A DNA stretch of 17,144 nucleotides from Gammaproteobacteria bacterium (GTDB taxonomy: Bacteria; Pseudomonadota; Gammaproteobacteria; Arenicellales; Arenicellaceae): positions 1-17,144 of the forward strand of contig DNHK01000383.1 of assembly GCA_003485905.1 (NCBI GenBank), given 5' to 3'. The notes under the pieces were generated by a model. That model saw nothing but the letters and a program-made list of their open reading frames with translations. It did no database searches and had not been told where the DNA came from. The translations under genes were made by a program, and so were the position numbers. Below, piece by piece: positions 8,701-16,365 of this stretch; the first letter of the stretch is position 1; each line of letters starts with the position of its first letter.

Positions 8701-9096
8701 ATACTGGGAGTTACAAGTTCCGAGTTAGATCTGGCAGTCGACCGCATAATTACTGCATTTTCAGCTATGCAAAACGACATCAAGCTGCATTGGATACTTG
8801 ATCAGAAAAATAAGGTTTACAACGAGTATGATGTAAGTTTTGTGGGCAGTAACGGAATTGAGCGAGTTCGAATTGATCGTACATTTGTAGAAGATGGCGT
8901 TCGCTGGATAATTGATTATAAAAGCGGGCAGCACTTGAGCTCTGACTTGAATGGCTGGCTAGATCAGGAGCAATTCCGACATGCGCCTCAACTCAATCGT
9001 TATGCAGAGGTGCTTAATAAAAAGCATGCAATGCAAACGCGTTTAGGCATTTATTTTCCAATGCACGCCAGTTGGCGTGAGTGGGAGTATACTTAG
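5779..9096 (+). CDS. AddA-like UvrD-family helicase-nuclease
   Basis: A 1105-residue superfamily 1A helicase fused to a nuclease. Motifs in order: Walker A APAGSGKTS (24-32), Ia ITFTRKAAAEMRERI (54-68), II DEFQD (415-419), III GDPMQSIYRF (447-456), IV LSANFRSDP (482-490), V TIHKAKGLQF (757-766), VI YVACTRAKR (835-843). The C-terminal RecB-like nuclease retains His948 (GQWLHNWL), Asp1033 (RIDRTF), Asp1046-x-Lys1048 (IDYKSG) and Gln1071 (PQLNRY). All active-site residues are present, so both activities should work. With the upstream gene it would form an AddAB-type end-resection enzyme; the gene order (B then A, 1-nt overlap) matches Bacillus addBA. RecB is the main alternative, but no recC or recD is adjacent and the partner is AddB-like. 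The intergenic stretch after it (9097-9282) shows no clear terminator. Confidence 0.93.
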   Translation: MARPADLLVRKQVLDPTESFIVQAPAGSGKTSLLTQRYLTLLARVNKPEEILAITFTRKAAAEMRERILEALQCAADGRSAIEPYEKQTLVLAQAALVRNHQQNWDILTRPERLKINTIDGFCAQMVRQMPWLSGVGAPLNTTEQPDSLYLASAQASVASLTYSNGRFNDSLKAVLRAQDNNVDRVVKQIAAMLARRDQWLRHVFDGEFGAGQEQLAAAWREVIDEQIQEVSGALEQKFVERAISVGAAAAERLPADKKKSEIINLLGVKRMPVKGDAAIRVWRGLAAMLLTSRKPRKTANVNLGFPVGDEFASAKKDVKQLFDELAADDLAVDALNRLSELPDKEFDEQQWLQLQALADVLKLAAAELKLQFIANGVVDFAEVSQRASHALGCIDEPSELALKLDYALTHLLVDEFQDTSHSQFELLESLMSGWQIDSGKTVFFVGDPMQSIYRFREADVGLFLRVIEKGIGDFKPVYCQLSANFRSDPALITWFNRVFRQSMPADSDIALGAVSYSDSTAGCESFDSSGVSVRVCENQVAEAEQVVEAVSECLQRGDQKIAVLVRSKAHLAEILPRLRSQSIPYHGVDIDPLQHQSALIDLRLITIAIVEPEDRIACLGLLRSPLVGLSLAEIKALVQIDYEGSLWDCINDQSRISTLDQNARARLSHLNTLMSEAMVMRKKFPVQPIVEYVWHNLGGLQTMGGVGSSDIDSYWQLLDQLGSKGELSIADLELRIEKLAATETPQNDDVRVELMTIHKAKGLQFDSVILPGLARKTRSDDRAFLMWSEQLIRSSGKNRLLLAPLSGMETDAHYAYLSGQQKQRSKYELQRLMYVACTRAKRHLYLTAELQLDKNAERYQPPSSDKPLHHLWSALESEFQSSDLMAAVLPNAEDSEVKLRYLSDSFQIPQYIHMPWQQNSEGVVAGGASLEYDWAGDTARQVGQWLHNWLQVASDSSALHNIPSRKKLVGELAILGVTSSELDLAVDRIITAFSAMQNDIKLHWILDQKNKVYNEYDVSFVGSNGIERVRIDRTFVEDGVRWIIDYKSGQHLSSDLNGWLDQEQFRHAPQLNRYAEVLNKKHAMQTRLGIYFPMHASWREWEYT

Positions 9097-9158
9097 CGGA
9101 TACTAGTGGATTGCGTACTCCTAGTGACGCGTTATTTAATAGCTTTTATATGTGTTTA

Positions 9159-9256
9159 AAGGCCACTAAATCATCAATTGTGACAAATTGGAATCAACGT
9201 CCTTGGGCTTGTATTTGGAATACTTGGCTCATATTTACAATGACCTTAAGGCCACT
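9159..9256. repeat. Separated 9-bp direct repeat before the nucleotidase gene
   Basis: AAGGCCACT occurs at 9159-9167 and again at 9248-9256, 89 bp apart, in the 186-bp gap between the helicase gene and the 5'-nucleotidase. The second copy lies 26 bp before the nucleotidase ATG. It could be a pair of regulator sites or chance. Nothing else stands out in this gap except a short CAATT/AATTG inverted repeat at 9175-9190. Confidence 0.25.
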
Positions 9257-9282
9257 TTAATTATTAAGTTGTAAGCTCGGAA

Positions 9283-10188
9283 ATGTCTGAAGAATCTAAT
9301 CAACGTCTTGTTATCGCTATTTCGTCTAGAGCGCTTTTTGACTTAGAAGCAAGCCACAAGGTGTATATCGAGCAGGGCGTTGAAGCCTATTGGCAATACC
9401 AAATTGATCACGAGAACGAGGTCCTGGAACCCGGTGGGGCCTACCGGCTTGTTACCAAACTTTTAGGTCTAAATGGAATGGGTGAACCTCGTGATCGTGT
9501 TGAGGTAATTCTATTATCTAGAAATTCTGCAGATACAGGCCTCAGAATATTCAATTCTATTACGCATTATGAATTGCCTATAACCCGTGCTGTGTTTACC
9601 AGTGGCGCTAGTCCGTTTCGTTATGTCGAGCCATTTGCAGCGGACCTGTTTTTGTCGAATGATCCAAGTGATGTTGGAGAAACATTAAATGCTGGGTACG
9701 CGGCTGCGACAATATTGCCATCTTCTGTCGGCAATGATGCAAGAGAAACCGAAAAGCTAGTGATGGCGTTTGACGGTGACGCGGTACTTTTTTCTGATGA
9801 GGCGGAACGAATTTACAAACAGAAGGGCCTTGATGCTTTTACTGAATCGGAAGTGGCATCGGCGAAACATCCCTTGCCCGGTGGGCCGTTTAAAAATGTG
9901 CTGGCGGCAATTCACGCTATTCAATCGGACTTTCCGCCCGATCAGTCTCCTATTCGCACGGCTTTAGTAACGGCTCGTGCAGCGCCTGCGCATGAACGTG
10001 TGATTCGAACTTTACGGGCTTGGAATATTAGAATTGATGAAGCTGTATTCTTGGGTGGGCTTGATAAAGGGGAATTTCTTCAAAAACTGGGTGCAGATAT
10101 ATTTTTTGATGACCAACAGGGGCATTGCGAGTCAGCGAGTAAGCATGTACCAACTGGCCATGTTCCTCATGGGGTTTCAAACGAATAA
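9283..10188 (+). CDS. Cytosolic 5'-nucleotidase of the cN-I family (PF06189-like)
   Basis: A 301-residue protein with the sequence pattern of the 5'-nucleotidase family related to animal cytosolic nucleotidase I, which dephosphorylates nucleoside monophosphates. The N-terminus has the family-typical AISSRALFDLEASHKVY (12-28). The HAD-type nucleophile motif is FDGDAVLFSDEAE (163-175), with Asp164 and Asp166. LVTARAAPAHERV (228-240) is probably HAD motif II with the following helix, and IFFDDQQGH (273-281) supplies the late acidic metal-binding pair. There is no signal peptide, so it is cytoplasmic. It appears to stand alone, 186 nt from the upstream gene and 164 nt before rpe. Substrate preference (AMP, IMP or other) cannot be read from the sequence. 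Confidence 0.88.
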   Translation: MSEESNQRLVIAISSRALFDLEASHKVYIEQGVEAYWQYQIDHENEVLEPGGAYRLVTKLLGLNGMGEPRDRVEVILLSRNSADTGLRIFNSITHYELPITRAVFTSGASPFRYVEPFAADLFLSNDPSDVGETLNAGYAAATILPSSVGNDARETEKLVMAFDGDAVLFSDEAERIYKQKGLDAFTESEVASAKHPLPGGPFKNVLAAIHAIQSDFPPDQSPIRTALVTARAAPAHERVIRTLRAWNIRIDEAVFLGGLDKGEFLQKLGADIFFDDQQGHCESASKHVPTGHVPHGVSNE

Positions 10189-10266
10189 GAATTTATGATT
10201 AAACAGGATTGTGGTGCTCTACAGATAGATAATAAATTATCGGTTGATCAGTAGGGGGGCAGAAAA

Positions 10267-10294
10267 GCACTAATATTACTGGTAAAGTAAGTGC
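10267..10294. other. Bulged inverted repeat upstream of rpe
   Basis: GCAC (10267-10270) pairs with GTGC (10291-10294) and TTACT (10276-10280) with AGTAA (10286-10290), with a 5-nt bulge on the left arm. It lies 58 bp before the rpe start, in a 164-bp gap. There is no T-run, so this is not a terminator; a role in an operator or mRNA leader is possible but unproven. Confidence 0.3.
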
Positions 10295-10352
10295 ATTATT
10301 AGAAATTACTCGCTCACTTAAGTGCATAGAGCGCTACTGAGAAGACCATAGA

Positions 10353-11015
10353 ATGTCACAAAAAATAATCGCCCCTTCTATTTTGTCTGCTGATTTCGCG
10401 CGTCTGGGTGAAGATGTCGATGCAGTGCTTTCCGCTGGTGCTGACTGGGTTCATTTCGATGTAATGGATAATCATTTCGTGCCTAACCTTACGATCGGAC
10501 CAATGGTTTGCGCGGCGTTGCGTGATTACGGTATTACAGTACCGATTGACGTTCATTTAATGGTTAGCCCCGTAGATGGATTGATTGCTGATTTCGCAAG
10601 CGCGGGAGCTAGTTACATAACCTTTCATCCCGAAGCATCACAGCATGTAGATCGGACATTGCAACTTATCCGTGAGGCAGGCTGTAAATGCGGCTTAGTG
10701 CTAAATCCAGCGACTCCGCTTAGTACTATTGAGCTGGTTCTTGATCAACTGGACATGGTATTACTGATGTCTGTTAATCCAGGGTTTGGTGGTCAGTCCT
10801 ATATTCCATATGTTACAGAAAAAGTTCGAGCACTTCGTTCGATGATCGATCAATCTGGGAAGGATATTCGTCTCGAAGTCGATGGCGGGATTAAAGTTGA
10901 GAATATTGGCGAAATAGCGGCTGCGGGCGCAGATACGTTTGTCTCTGGGTCGGCTATTTTTGACGAGAACGATTACGCTGATGTTATAAAAAAAATGCGG
11001 GCAGAAATGAGCTGA
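10353..11015 (+). CDS. rpe: Ribulose-phosphate 3-epimerase
   Basis: A 220-residue TIM-barrel enzyme that interconverts ribulose 5-phosphate and xylulose 5-phosphate in the pentose phosphate pathway. Landmarks are [10 protein letters not shown] (6-15, Ser9 substrate contact), [12 protein letters not shown] (34-45, His34 metal ligand and Asp36 catalytic acid/base), DVHLM (66-70, His68), [10 protein letters not shown] (139-148, phosphate loop) and VDGGI (176-180, second catalytic Asp177), then a phosphate-binding SGSAIF. Length is normal. The gene order rpe-gph-trpE is also found in Pseudomonas, which supports the call. The start has only a distant GAGAAG as possible ribosome binding site. Confidence 0.97.
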   Translation: MSQKIIAPSILSADFARLGEDVDAVLSAGADWVHFDVMDNHFVPNLTIGPMVCAALRDYGITVPIDVHLMVSPVDGLIADFASAGASYITFHPEASQHVDRTLQLIREAGCKCGLVLNPATPLSTIELVLDQLDMVLLMSVNPGFGGQSYIPYVTEKVRALRSMIDQSGKDIRLEVDGGIKVENIGEIAAAGADTFVSGSAIFDENDYADVIKKMRAEMS

Positions 11016-11127
11016 CCAGCTGTAGATAACGACTTTAGTGAAATGTTGTTACGGGCGGGCTTAAAGCAAAGCCGAATATTTTCGAGTTGCATGCCGGCTG
11101 ATTTGGTTTGCGCTATTATTAAAGCGG

Positions 11128-11811
11128 ATGCAAAAACCTTCAGCAATTCTATTCGATCTTGATGGTACCTTGGTGGATAGCGTGTCTGATCTTGCTGACG
11201 CTGTGAACCTAGCGCTGTCAGATTTTGGTCTGCCAGTCAGAAATATTGAGCAAATACGCAGTTGGATTGGCAATGGCGCAGAGAAGCTTTTAGTTCGTGC
11301 AATATGTGGTATCGAAATTGTAGATACCACGAGATCTGAACTTCAATTTTTGGAGTTTGATGAATTGTATACGGCCTTTAAAAAATATTACTCTAAACGG
11401 GTTTTTGAGTCCTCTCAGCTCTACCCAGGTGTTCGCGAAACGTTGCAATCTTTGGGTGATCACGATATTAGATTGGCAGTGGTAACGAATAAACCTGTGC
11501 TACTAGCAGAGAAATTATTGACTGAAGCAGGCCTGAGGTCTTTTTTTAGCGTTGTTGTCGGGGGCGACTCGCTGGCCGTTAAAAAGCCAGACCCAGGTCC
11601 GTTAGTATATGCGTGCGCCCAACTATCGGTGTCGATTGACCAAACAGTCATGGTCGGAGATTCGGCAAGCGACATTGGCGCTGCAAATGCGATCGGGATG
11701 CCTATTTTGGCAGCCAGTTGGGGTTATACCCAAGGATTGGACTTGACGAAAGCGAACGTAACGGCAATCATACGCCGGTTCACTGAAATCCCAGCGCTGG
11801 TCGGACTTTAG
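11128..11811 (+). CDS. gph: Phosphoglycolate phosphatase, HAD family
   Basis: A 227-residue HAD-superfamily phosphatase with a helical cap (subclass IA). Motif I is LFDLDGTLVDS (8-18, nucleophile Asp10 and acid/base Asp12), motif II VVTNKP (118-123), motif III Lys153 in VKKPDPGP (151-158) and motif IV MVGDSASD (175-182). It clears 2-phosphoglycolate, for example that made during repair of 3'-phosphoglycolate DNA ends. The gene position between rpe and trpE supports Gph over other HAD phosphatases. The ATG lacks a good Shine-Dalgarno. The 112-nt gap after rpe contains a bulged hairpin (CGGGCTT/AAGCCG, 11056-11074) and a -10-like TATTAT (11114-11119) very close to the start, so the gene may have its own promoter. 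Confidence 0.92.
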   Translation: MQKPSAILFDLDGTLVDSVSDLADAVNLALSDFGLPVRNIEQIRSWIGNGAEKLLVRAICGIEIVDTTRSELQFLEFDELYTAFKKYYSKRVFESSQLYPGVRETLQSLGDHDIRLAVVTNKPVLLAEKLLTEAGLRSFFSVVVGGDSLAVKKPDPGPLVYACAQLSVSIDQTVMVGDSASDIGAANAIGMPILAASWGYTQGLDLTKANVTAIIRRFTEIPALVGL

Positions 11812-11854
11812 ATGAATAAGATAGTAAATAACGAGTAATACTAAGCAGAGAAGA

Positions 11855-11911
11855 ATGATCATTATCAAATCACAAAACTGGATATGGCGAGCATGTTGGC
11901 GAAACAGCTAG
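11855..11911 (+). CDS. trpL: Tryptophan-rich leader peptide of the trp operon
   Basis: An 18-codon ORF, MIIIKSQNWIWRACWRNS, ends at TAG 40 nt before trpE. Three of its 18 codons are TGG (positions 9, 11 and 15), far above chance for a rare amino acid. Purine-rich AGAGAAGA directly precedes the ATG and could serve as a ribosome binding site. Leader peptides of this kind sense charged tRNA-Trp: the ribosome stalls at Trp codons when tryptophan is scarce and so alters folding of the downstream RNA. The stop codon lies inside the left arm of the following stem-loop. No convincing promoter or TrpR operator is visible just upstream, so transcription may begin within gph or further up. Confidence 0.8.
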   Translation: MIIIKSQNWIWRACWRNS

Positions 11912-11939
11912 TGCACTGCTTTCCTTTGGTTTTTTATTT
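11901..11939 (+). terminator. Trp attenuator stem-loop and T-rich run
   Basis: GAAA (11901-11904), GC (11907-11908) and AG (11910-11911) pair with CT (11916-11917), GC (11918-11919) and TTTC (11920-11923) around a TGCA loop, with two bulges on the left. A T-rich stretch follows, including six T at 11930-11935. A competing pairing, TGTT (11894-11897) with AACA (11903-11906), would take up the left arm and could be the antiterminator. The stem is weak by eye, so the leader peptide is better supported than the exact RNA structure. GGTGA (11940-11944) then serves as the trpE Shine-Dalgarno. Confidence 0.5.
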
Positions 11940-11950
11940 GGTGATGAACA

Positions 11951-13483
11951 ATGAATATAGAAAAAGATGATCTTCTCGCGTTAGTCCAGCAGGGCTACAC
12001 CCATATACCGCTAGTGATGGAGACACTGGCAGATTTAGATACCCCGGTTAGCACATATTTGAAGCTGGCTGACGCCCCTTATACATACCTGTTTGAGTCG
12101 GTTGTGGGTGGCGATGAGTGGGGTCGATATTCAATTATTGGATTACCAGCCAAGGAAGTATTTCGGGTTTTCGGCAATGCAATTTCCCGTGAAATTGACG
12201 GCGTTCAGGTCGAAAGTTTTGAGGCAGTGGATCCACTCGAAGAAGTTCGTAAGCTACAAAACTCATATCGCGTGGCACCCGTCGATGGTTTGCCCGAGAT
12301 GTTCGGTGGACTGGTCGGGTTTTTTGGTTATGAGAGTATTGCCTATATTGAAGGCCGGCTCGCTAACCAAAATAAACCTGATGCCATTGGTGCGCCTGAC
12401 ATTATGCTGCTTATGTCGAAAGACGTCGTGGTTTTCGACAACCTTACAGGTAAGGTTTTTATGGTTACGCTGGTTGACTTAAGAGACTCAGATGATTTTG
12501 AGGCAGCGCACGCCAGGTTGGATACCGTAAGGCTAGGCTTACAACAGAGTCTAGGAGTTGCAATTGGCGAGCAACGTGAATCTACTACTGAGCCGCCATA
12601 TAAAGTACATTTTTTGCAGGATGAATTTGAGCAGGCTGTTGAGCAGTGTCGTGAGTACATTCGCGATGGTGAAATTATGCAGGTGGTTTTATCTCAAAGG
12701 ATAGAGATGGAATATACCTCTGCATCGATAGATCTATATCGGGCACTGCGAACAATTAACCCATCTCCCTATATGTATTTTATGAACATGGGGGAATTTC
12801 AAATAATTGGATCCTCACCAGAAATACTCGTTCGACAGGAAAACAATAAGGTAACGGTTCGCCCGATTGCCGGTACCCGGCGACGCGGCAAAACTGTTGA
12901 AGAGGATATCGCGCTAGAACAGGAATTGCTGGCGGATCCCAAAGAGCGTGCGGAGCATTTGATGCTAATTGACCTTGGTCGTAATGACGTCGGTCGTATT
13001 GCAGAAATTGGTAGTGTTAATCTAACTGACGAATTTATTATTGAGCGCTATTCCCACGTCATGCATATTGTTTCAAACGTTGAAGGATATTTACGTGAAG
13101 GCATGGATTCGATCGATGTGTTTAAAGCGACCTTTCCCGCAGGAACCGTAAGTGGGGCGCCGAAAATCCGTGCGATGGAAATTATAAATGAACTTGAGCC
13201 AGTCAAACGCGGTATATACAGTGGCGCTGTTGGGTATATAGGTTGGAATGGGAATATGGACACCGCAATAGCTATACGTACTGCAGTTGTTAAAGACGGT
13301 CGTTTGTTCTTGCAAGCCGGAGGAGGAATTGTGGCGGATTCTGTGCCGCTATACGAGTGGAAGGAAACGTTGAAAAAGCGTAAGGCGATAATGGCGGCCG
13401 TTGAGATGGCTGGTAATGGTTTAGGGCGGTTGAAGCGATCTAGTAGCGATAGGATGAATCAAGAGAACGGAGGAACTGAATAA
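11951..13483 (+). CDS. trpE: Anthranilate synthase component I
   Basis: A 510-residue chorismate-utilising enzyme that forms anthranilate from chorismate, using ammonia supplied by TrpG; first committed step of tryptophan synthesis. The N-terminal domain contains [16 protein letters not shown] (46-61), the region of the Trp feedback site (LLES in other TrpE proteins, LFES here). The catalytic domain has PIAGTRRRG (305-313), [12 protein letters not shown] (335-346), [13 protein letters not shown] (367-379), [10 protein letters not shown] (396-405) and [12 protein letters not shown] (455-466). The TrpG overlap and Trp leader argue for TrpE rather than PabB. GGTGA lies 6 nt before the ATG. The stop overlaps the trpG start by one base (TAATG), which should keep subunit amounts matched. 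Confidence 0.97.
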   Translation: MNIEKDDLLALVQQGYTHIPLVMETLADLDTPVSTYLKLADAPYTYLFESVVGGDEWGRYSIIGLPAKEVFRVFGNAISREIDGVQVESFEAVDPLEEVRKLQNSYRVAPVDGLPEMFGGLVGFFGYESIAYIEGRLANQNKPDAIGAPDIMLLMSKDVVVFDNLTGKVFMVTLVDLRDSDDFEAAHARLDTVRLGLQQSLGVAIGEQRESTTEPPYKVHFLQDEFEQAVEQCREYIRDGEIMQVVLSQRIEMEYTSASIDLYRALRTINPSPYMYFMNMGEFQIIGSSPEILVRQENNKVTVRPIAGTRRRGKTVEEDIALEQELLADPKERAEHLMLIDLGRNDVGRIAEIGSVNLTDEFIIERYSHVMHIVSNVEGYLREGMDSIDVFKATFPAGTVSGAPKIRAMEIINELEPVKRGIYSGAVGYIGWNGNMDTAIAIRTAVVKDGRLFLQAGGGIVADSVPLYEWKETLKKRKAIMAAVEMAGNGLGRLKRSSSDRMNQENGGTE

Positions 13484-14046
13484 TGTTAGTTATGATTGAT
13501 AACTACGATTCATTTACCTATAACCTTGTTCAGTATCTTGGCGAGCTTGGGGAAGAGGTTCGTACTTTCCGCAATGATGAAATATCTGTGGCCGAGATCG
13601 CTAAACTCTCACCAGATCGAATTATGGTCTCTCCGGGGCCAGGCACCCCTGACTCGGCTGGAGTATCACTAGAGGTTATAAAGTATTTTGCGGGTAAAGT
13701 TCCTCTAATGGGCGTTTGCCTGGGTCATCAGAGCATCGGGCAGGCATTTGGCGGAAAAATAGTACATGCCATAGATGTCATGCACGGAAAAACATCAATG
13801 GTAGAGCATAATGGGTCAGAACTTTTTGCGAATATCCCATCGCCATATCGGGTTACGCGTTACCACTCGCTGGTTGTTGAACGTAAAAGTTTACCCGCAG
13901 AATTTGAAGTGACGGCCTGGACTAGCGATGGAGAGATTATGGGGTTACGTCACCGCGAGATGCAATTAGTAGGCGTGCAATATCATCCGGAGTCTATTTT
14001 GACGGAACATGGTCACCGCTTGCTACAGAACTTTCTTGAAATGTAG
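13483..14046 (+). CDS. trpG: Anthranilate synthase component II, glutamine amidotransferase
   Basis: A 187-residue class I glutamine amidotransferase that delivers ammonia to TrpE. It shows [13 protein letters not shown] (48-60), the nucleophile elbow [15 protein letters not shown] (77-91) with Cys79, HGKTS (101-105), and the rest of the triad in [11 protein letters not shown] (167-177) with His168 and Glu170. It is a stand-alone subunit, not fused to TrpD or TrpE. As in many pseudomonads it could also serve PabB in folate synthesis, but that is inference. It overlaps trpE by one base and lies 50 nt before the trpD start. Confidence 0.95.
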   Translation: MLVMIDNYDSFTYNLVQYLGELGEEVRTFRNDEISVAEIAKLSPDRIMVSPGPGTPDSAGVSLEVIKYFAGKVPLMGVCLGHQSIGQAFGGKIVHAIDVMHGKTSMVEHNGSELFANIPSPYRVTRYHSLVVERKSLPAEFEVTAWTSDGEIMGLRHREMQLVGVQYHPESILTEHGHRLLQNFLEM

Positions 14047-14096
14047 AGTAAGTGTTGCGATTGCCCTTAGGAATTAATAGCGAAGAGAGACCAAAC

Positions 14097-15113
14097 ATGA
14101 AGATTCAACAAGCGATAGCGAGAGTATTAGACAAAAAAGATCTATCCGCAGAAGAAATGCAATCGGTAATGACACAGCTAATGACAGGGGAAGCGACGCC
14201 AGCACAAATTGGCGGATTTTTGGTCGGTTTGCGCATGAAGGGTGAGACCGTTGAAGAGATTACGGCTGCTGCTGAGGTAATGTCATCCTTGGCCAGTCAT
14301 GTTGAGCTGGATGTACCAAACTTGATCGATATTGTGGGTACTGGGGGCGATGGTGCGAAAACTTTTAATATATCGACTGCCAGTACGTTTGTTGCTGGGG
14401 CGGCTGGTGCATACGTCGCGAAACATGGGAATCGTTCTGTTTCTAGTAGTTCGGGTAGCGCCGACTTATTGGAGGCCGCAGGGGCAAATTTGAATTTATC
14501 AGCACAGCAGGTAGCTGAATCGGTGAAAAGTACTCATGTAGGTTTTATGTTCGCACCAAATCATCACGGCGCCATGAAACATGCAATTGGGCCACGGAAA
14601 GAAATGGCTGTGCGTACGGTTTTTAATGTTTTGGGGCCACTAACAAACCCGGCCAATGTTAGACGACAGGTTGTAGGCGTGTTCTCATCTGATTTGGTTC
14701 TACCAATAGCACAAGTACTGGCCAGGCTGGGAAGCCACCATGCCCTGGTAGTGTGCTCAGAGGACGGTATTGACGAAATCTCAATTGCGGCACCAACTAA
14801 AATAGCGGAATTGAGACATGGCGTAATAAAAGAGGAAACCATATCGCCTTCTGATTTTGGACTGCGAGGAGGTTCTATTGATCAAATTAAGGTTGATGAT
14901 GCACAGCAGTCTTTGCAAATGATTAATCAAGTATTGGAAAATCGAGCAGGACCCGCGCGCGATGCTGTAGTGATGAACGCAGGGGCGGGTATTTACGTGT
15001 CCGGATTAGTGGAGTCTCTAAAAGATGGAGTAACAAAAGCAGAGCAGGTGATTGCCGATGGCTCAGCGTTATTAGTACGGGATCAGTTCGTTGCGTTTAC
15101 TAATAGTATTTAG
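14097..15113 (+). CDS. trpD: Anthranilate phosphoribosyltransferase
   Basis: A 338-residue enzyme that transfers phosphoribosyl from PRPP to anthranilate. Landmarks are VGTGGDGAKTFNIST (80-94, PRPP pyrophosphate loop), KHGNRSVSSSSGSADLLEAAG (109-129, Mg-PRPP and anthranilate contacts), FAPNHHGAMKHAIGPRKEM (152-170, with Arg167 for anthranilate), NVLGPLTNPA (177-186) and an SEDGIDEIS segment with the metal-binding Asp-Glu. I chose ATG at 14097 because an AAGAGAGA stretch lies about 6 nt upstream and MKIQQAIARV is the normal family N-terminus. A GTG at 14052 would add 15 unrelated residues. Length fits the family. Confidence 0.96.
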   Translation: MKIQQAIARVLDKKDLSAEEMQSVMTQLMTGEATPAQIGGFLVGLRMKGETVEEITAAAEVMSSLASHVELDVPNLIDIVGTGGDGAKTFNISTASTFVAGAAGAYVAKHGNRSVSSSSGSADLLEAAGANLNLSAQQVAESVKSTHVGFMFAPNHHGAMKHAIGPRKEMAVRTVFNVLGPLTNPANVRRQVVGVFSSDLVLPIAQVLARLGSHHALVVCSEDGIDEISIAAPTKIAELRHGVIKEETISPSDFGLRGGSIDQIKVDDAQQSLQMINQVLENRAGPARDAVVMNAGAGIYVSGLVESLKDGVTKAEQVIADGSALLVRDQFVAFTNSI

Positions 15114-15137
15114 GCGATTGGTTAATAGGACGACGTA

Positions 15138-15947
15138 ATGCATTTGGCAAATCTTGAAGCCGATAATGCGTTGAGTCGCATTGTCAAATATAAGCAGCAG
15201 GAATTACTTGACGCTAAGGCTGCGTGCGCTCTTAGTGAATTAGAGCGCGCGGTGTCGCAGCAATCGGGCGCCCGAGGGTTTGTACAAAGTATTGAATCTA
15301 CGCTATCTAATAAAAGACCGGCAGTTATAGCAGAAGTAAAGAAAGCCTCCCCAAGCAAAGGCGTCATTCGAGAAAACTTTTTTCCGGCAGAGATCGCTGC
15401 AAGTTATCAACAAGGAGGTGCTACTTGTTTATCTGTTTTAACGGACCAACATTTTTTTCAAGGTACTAATGCCTATCTGAGGCAGGCAAGAGACGCTTGT
15501 GAATTACCTGTTCTGCGCAAGGATTTTATGATTGATGAGTGGCAGGTATGGGAGGCCAGATCGCTAGGAGCAGACTGTATTTTGCTGATTGTTGCTGTGC
15601 TTGAAGATGAGCTGCTTCACTCGATGGTTGGGCTCGCGCGCGAGCTTGATATGGACGTGCTAGTTGAGATACATGATGATCAAGAATTACAACGTGCTTT
15701 AGCATTGGACACGCGCCTTATTGGGATTAATAATCGAGACCTCCGTACCTTTGAGACATCGTTGGAGACAACAACCCGTCTGCTTTCCCAAATCCCGATA
15801 GATCGAATTGTCGTAACTGAAAGTGGTATTCATACCAAAGACAATGTGCGTTATATGAGGGATCATATGGTTAATACGTTTCTAGTCGGGGAGGCCTTTA
15901 TGCGAGCTGACGACCCGGGTGCTGAGTTAACTCGTCTGTTTTACTGA
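15138..15947 (+). CDS. trpC: Indole-3-glycerol-phosphate synthase
   Basis: A 269-residue TIM barrel that closes the indole ring of indole-3-glycerol phosphate. Residues seen: [12 protein letters not shown] (64-75, with the first catalytic Glu and Lys), LRKDFMID (126-133, catalytic Lys128), VEIHD (176-180, second catalytic Glu), [11 protein letters not shown] (196-206), VVTESGI (225-231) and [13 protein letters not shown] (249-261, phosphate site). It is not fused to TrpF; no trpF is seen nearby. The gene starts 24 nt after trpD, with AGGACG as Shine-Dalgarno, so it belongs to the trpEGDC transcription unit. Confidence 0.96.
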   Translation: MHLANLEADNALSRIVKYKQQELLDAKAACALSELERAVSQQSGARGFVQSIESTLSNKRPAVIAEVKKASPSKGVIRENFFPAEIAASYQQGGATCLSVLTDQHFFQGTNAYLRQARDACELPVLRKDFMIDEWQVWEARSLGADCILLIVAVLEDELLHSMVGLARELDMDVLVEIHDDQELQRALALDTRLIGINNRDLRTFETSLETTTRLLSQIPIDRIVVTESGIHTKDNVRYMRDHMVNTFLVGEAFMRADDPGAELTRLFY

Positions 15948-15954
15948 GGATATT

Positions 15955-16365
15955 ATGCAAGCAACTATAAAATTAATAGACGGGGTTAGCTTTGAAGGCG
16001 CCGCCGGCAGTGGTCATAGTATTGTGATGGATGGCCCTGCAGAATATGGCGGTCAGGATAACGGCATTCGTCCGATGGAGGCCGTTCTGATCGGAATGGG
16101 CGGCTGCGCTTCTTTTGACGTAGTGCATATACTGCGCAAAGGTCGGCAGGATGTCGCTACTTGCGAGTGTGAGTTACAGGCGGAGAGAGCTGATGAAGAT
16201 CCTAAGGTATTCGTTACGGTAAATATGCACTTTCGAGTAAGTGGTGAAGGTTTAAAGGACGGTTTGGTTAAGCGTGCAGTTGAGTTGTCAGCAGAAAAAT
16301 ACTGTTCTGCATCAATTATGATTGGCAAAACTGCTGACATTACCCATAGCTACGAGTTAGTTTGA
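15955..16365 (+). CDS. OsmC/YhfA-family protein
   Basis: A 136-residue OsmC-fold protein. The two conserved family cysteines are present: Cys51 in IGMGGCASFDVV and Cys117 in AEKYCSAS. Members of the OsmC/Ohr family reduce organic or hydrogen peroxides through such a cysteine pair; the YhfA branch, which this resembles by its RPMEAVLIGMGGC segment, has no firmly settled substrate. The gene begins 7 nt after trpC with GAGGA between, so it is almost certainly co-transcribed. In Pseudomonas aeruginosa an OsmC-like gene follows trpC with vfr in between; here no vfr/crp lies between them. Cytoplasmic, with no signal peptide. Confidence 0.88.
   Translation: MQATIKLIDGVSFEGAAGSGHSIVMDGPAEYGGQDNGIRPMEAVLIGMGGCASFDVVHILRKGRQDVATCECELQAERADEDPKVFVTVNMHFRVSGEGLKDGLVKRAVELSAEKYCSASIMIGKTADITHSYELV

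Noticed and set aside
10228..10241. AT-rich inverted repeat GATAAT-AA-ATTATC after the nucleotidase gene
   Set aside because: AT-only stem with a 2-nt centre and no T-run. Too weak for a terminator and not a full match to a known operator.
10195..10254. A 19-codon ORF (starting MIKQDCGALQ) between the nucleotidase and rpe
   Set aside because: No good ribosome binding site, no amino-acid bias and no overlap with rpe. An ORF this short is expected by chance.
11855..11868. Fur-box-like ATGATCATTATC
   Set aside because: It resembles only part of the Fur consensus and consists of the ATG and Ile codons of the trp leader peptide, which explains it better.
14052..14096. N-terminal extension of trpD from a GTG
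   Set aside because: The added residues have no family counterpart, and the ATG at 14097 has a better ribosome binding site.
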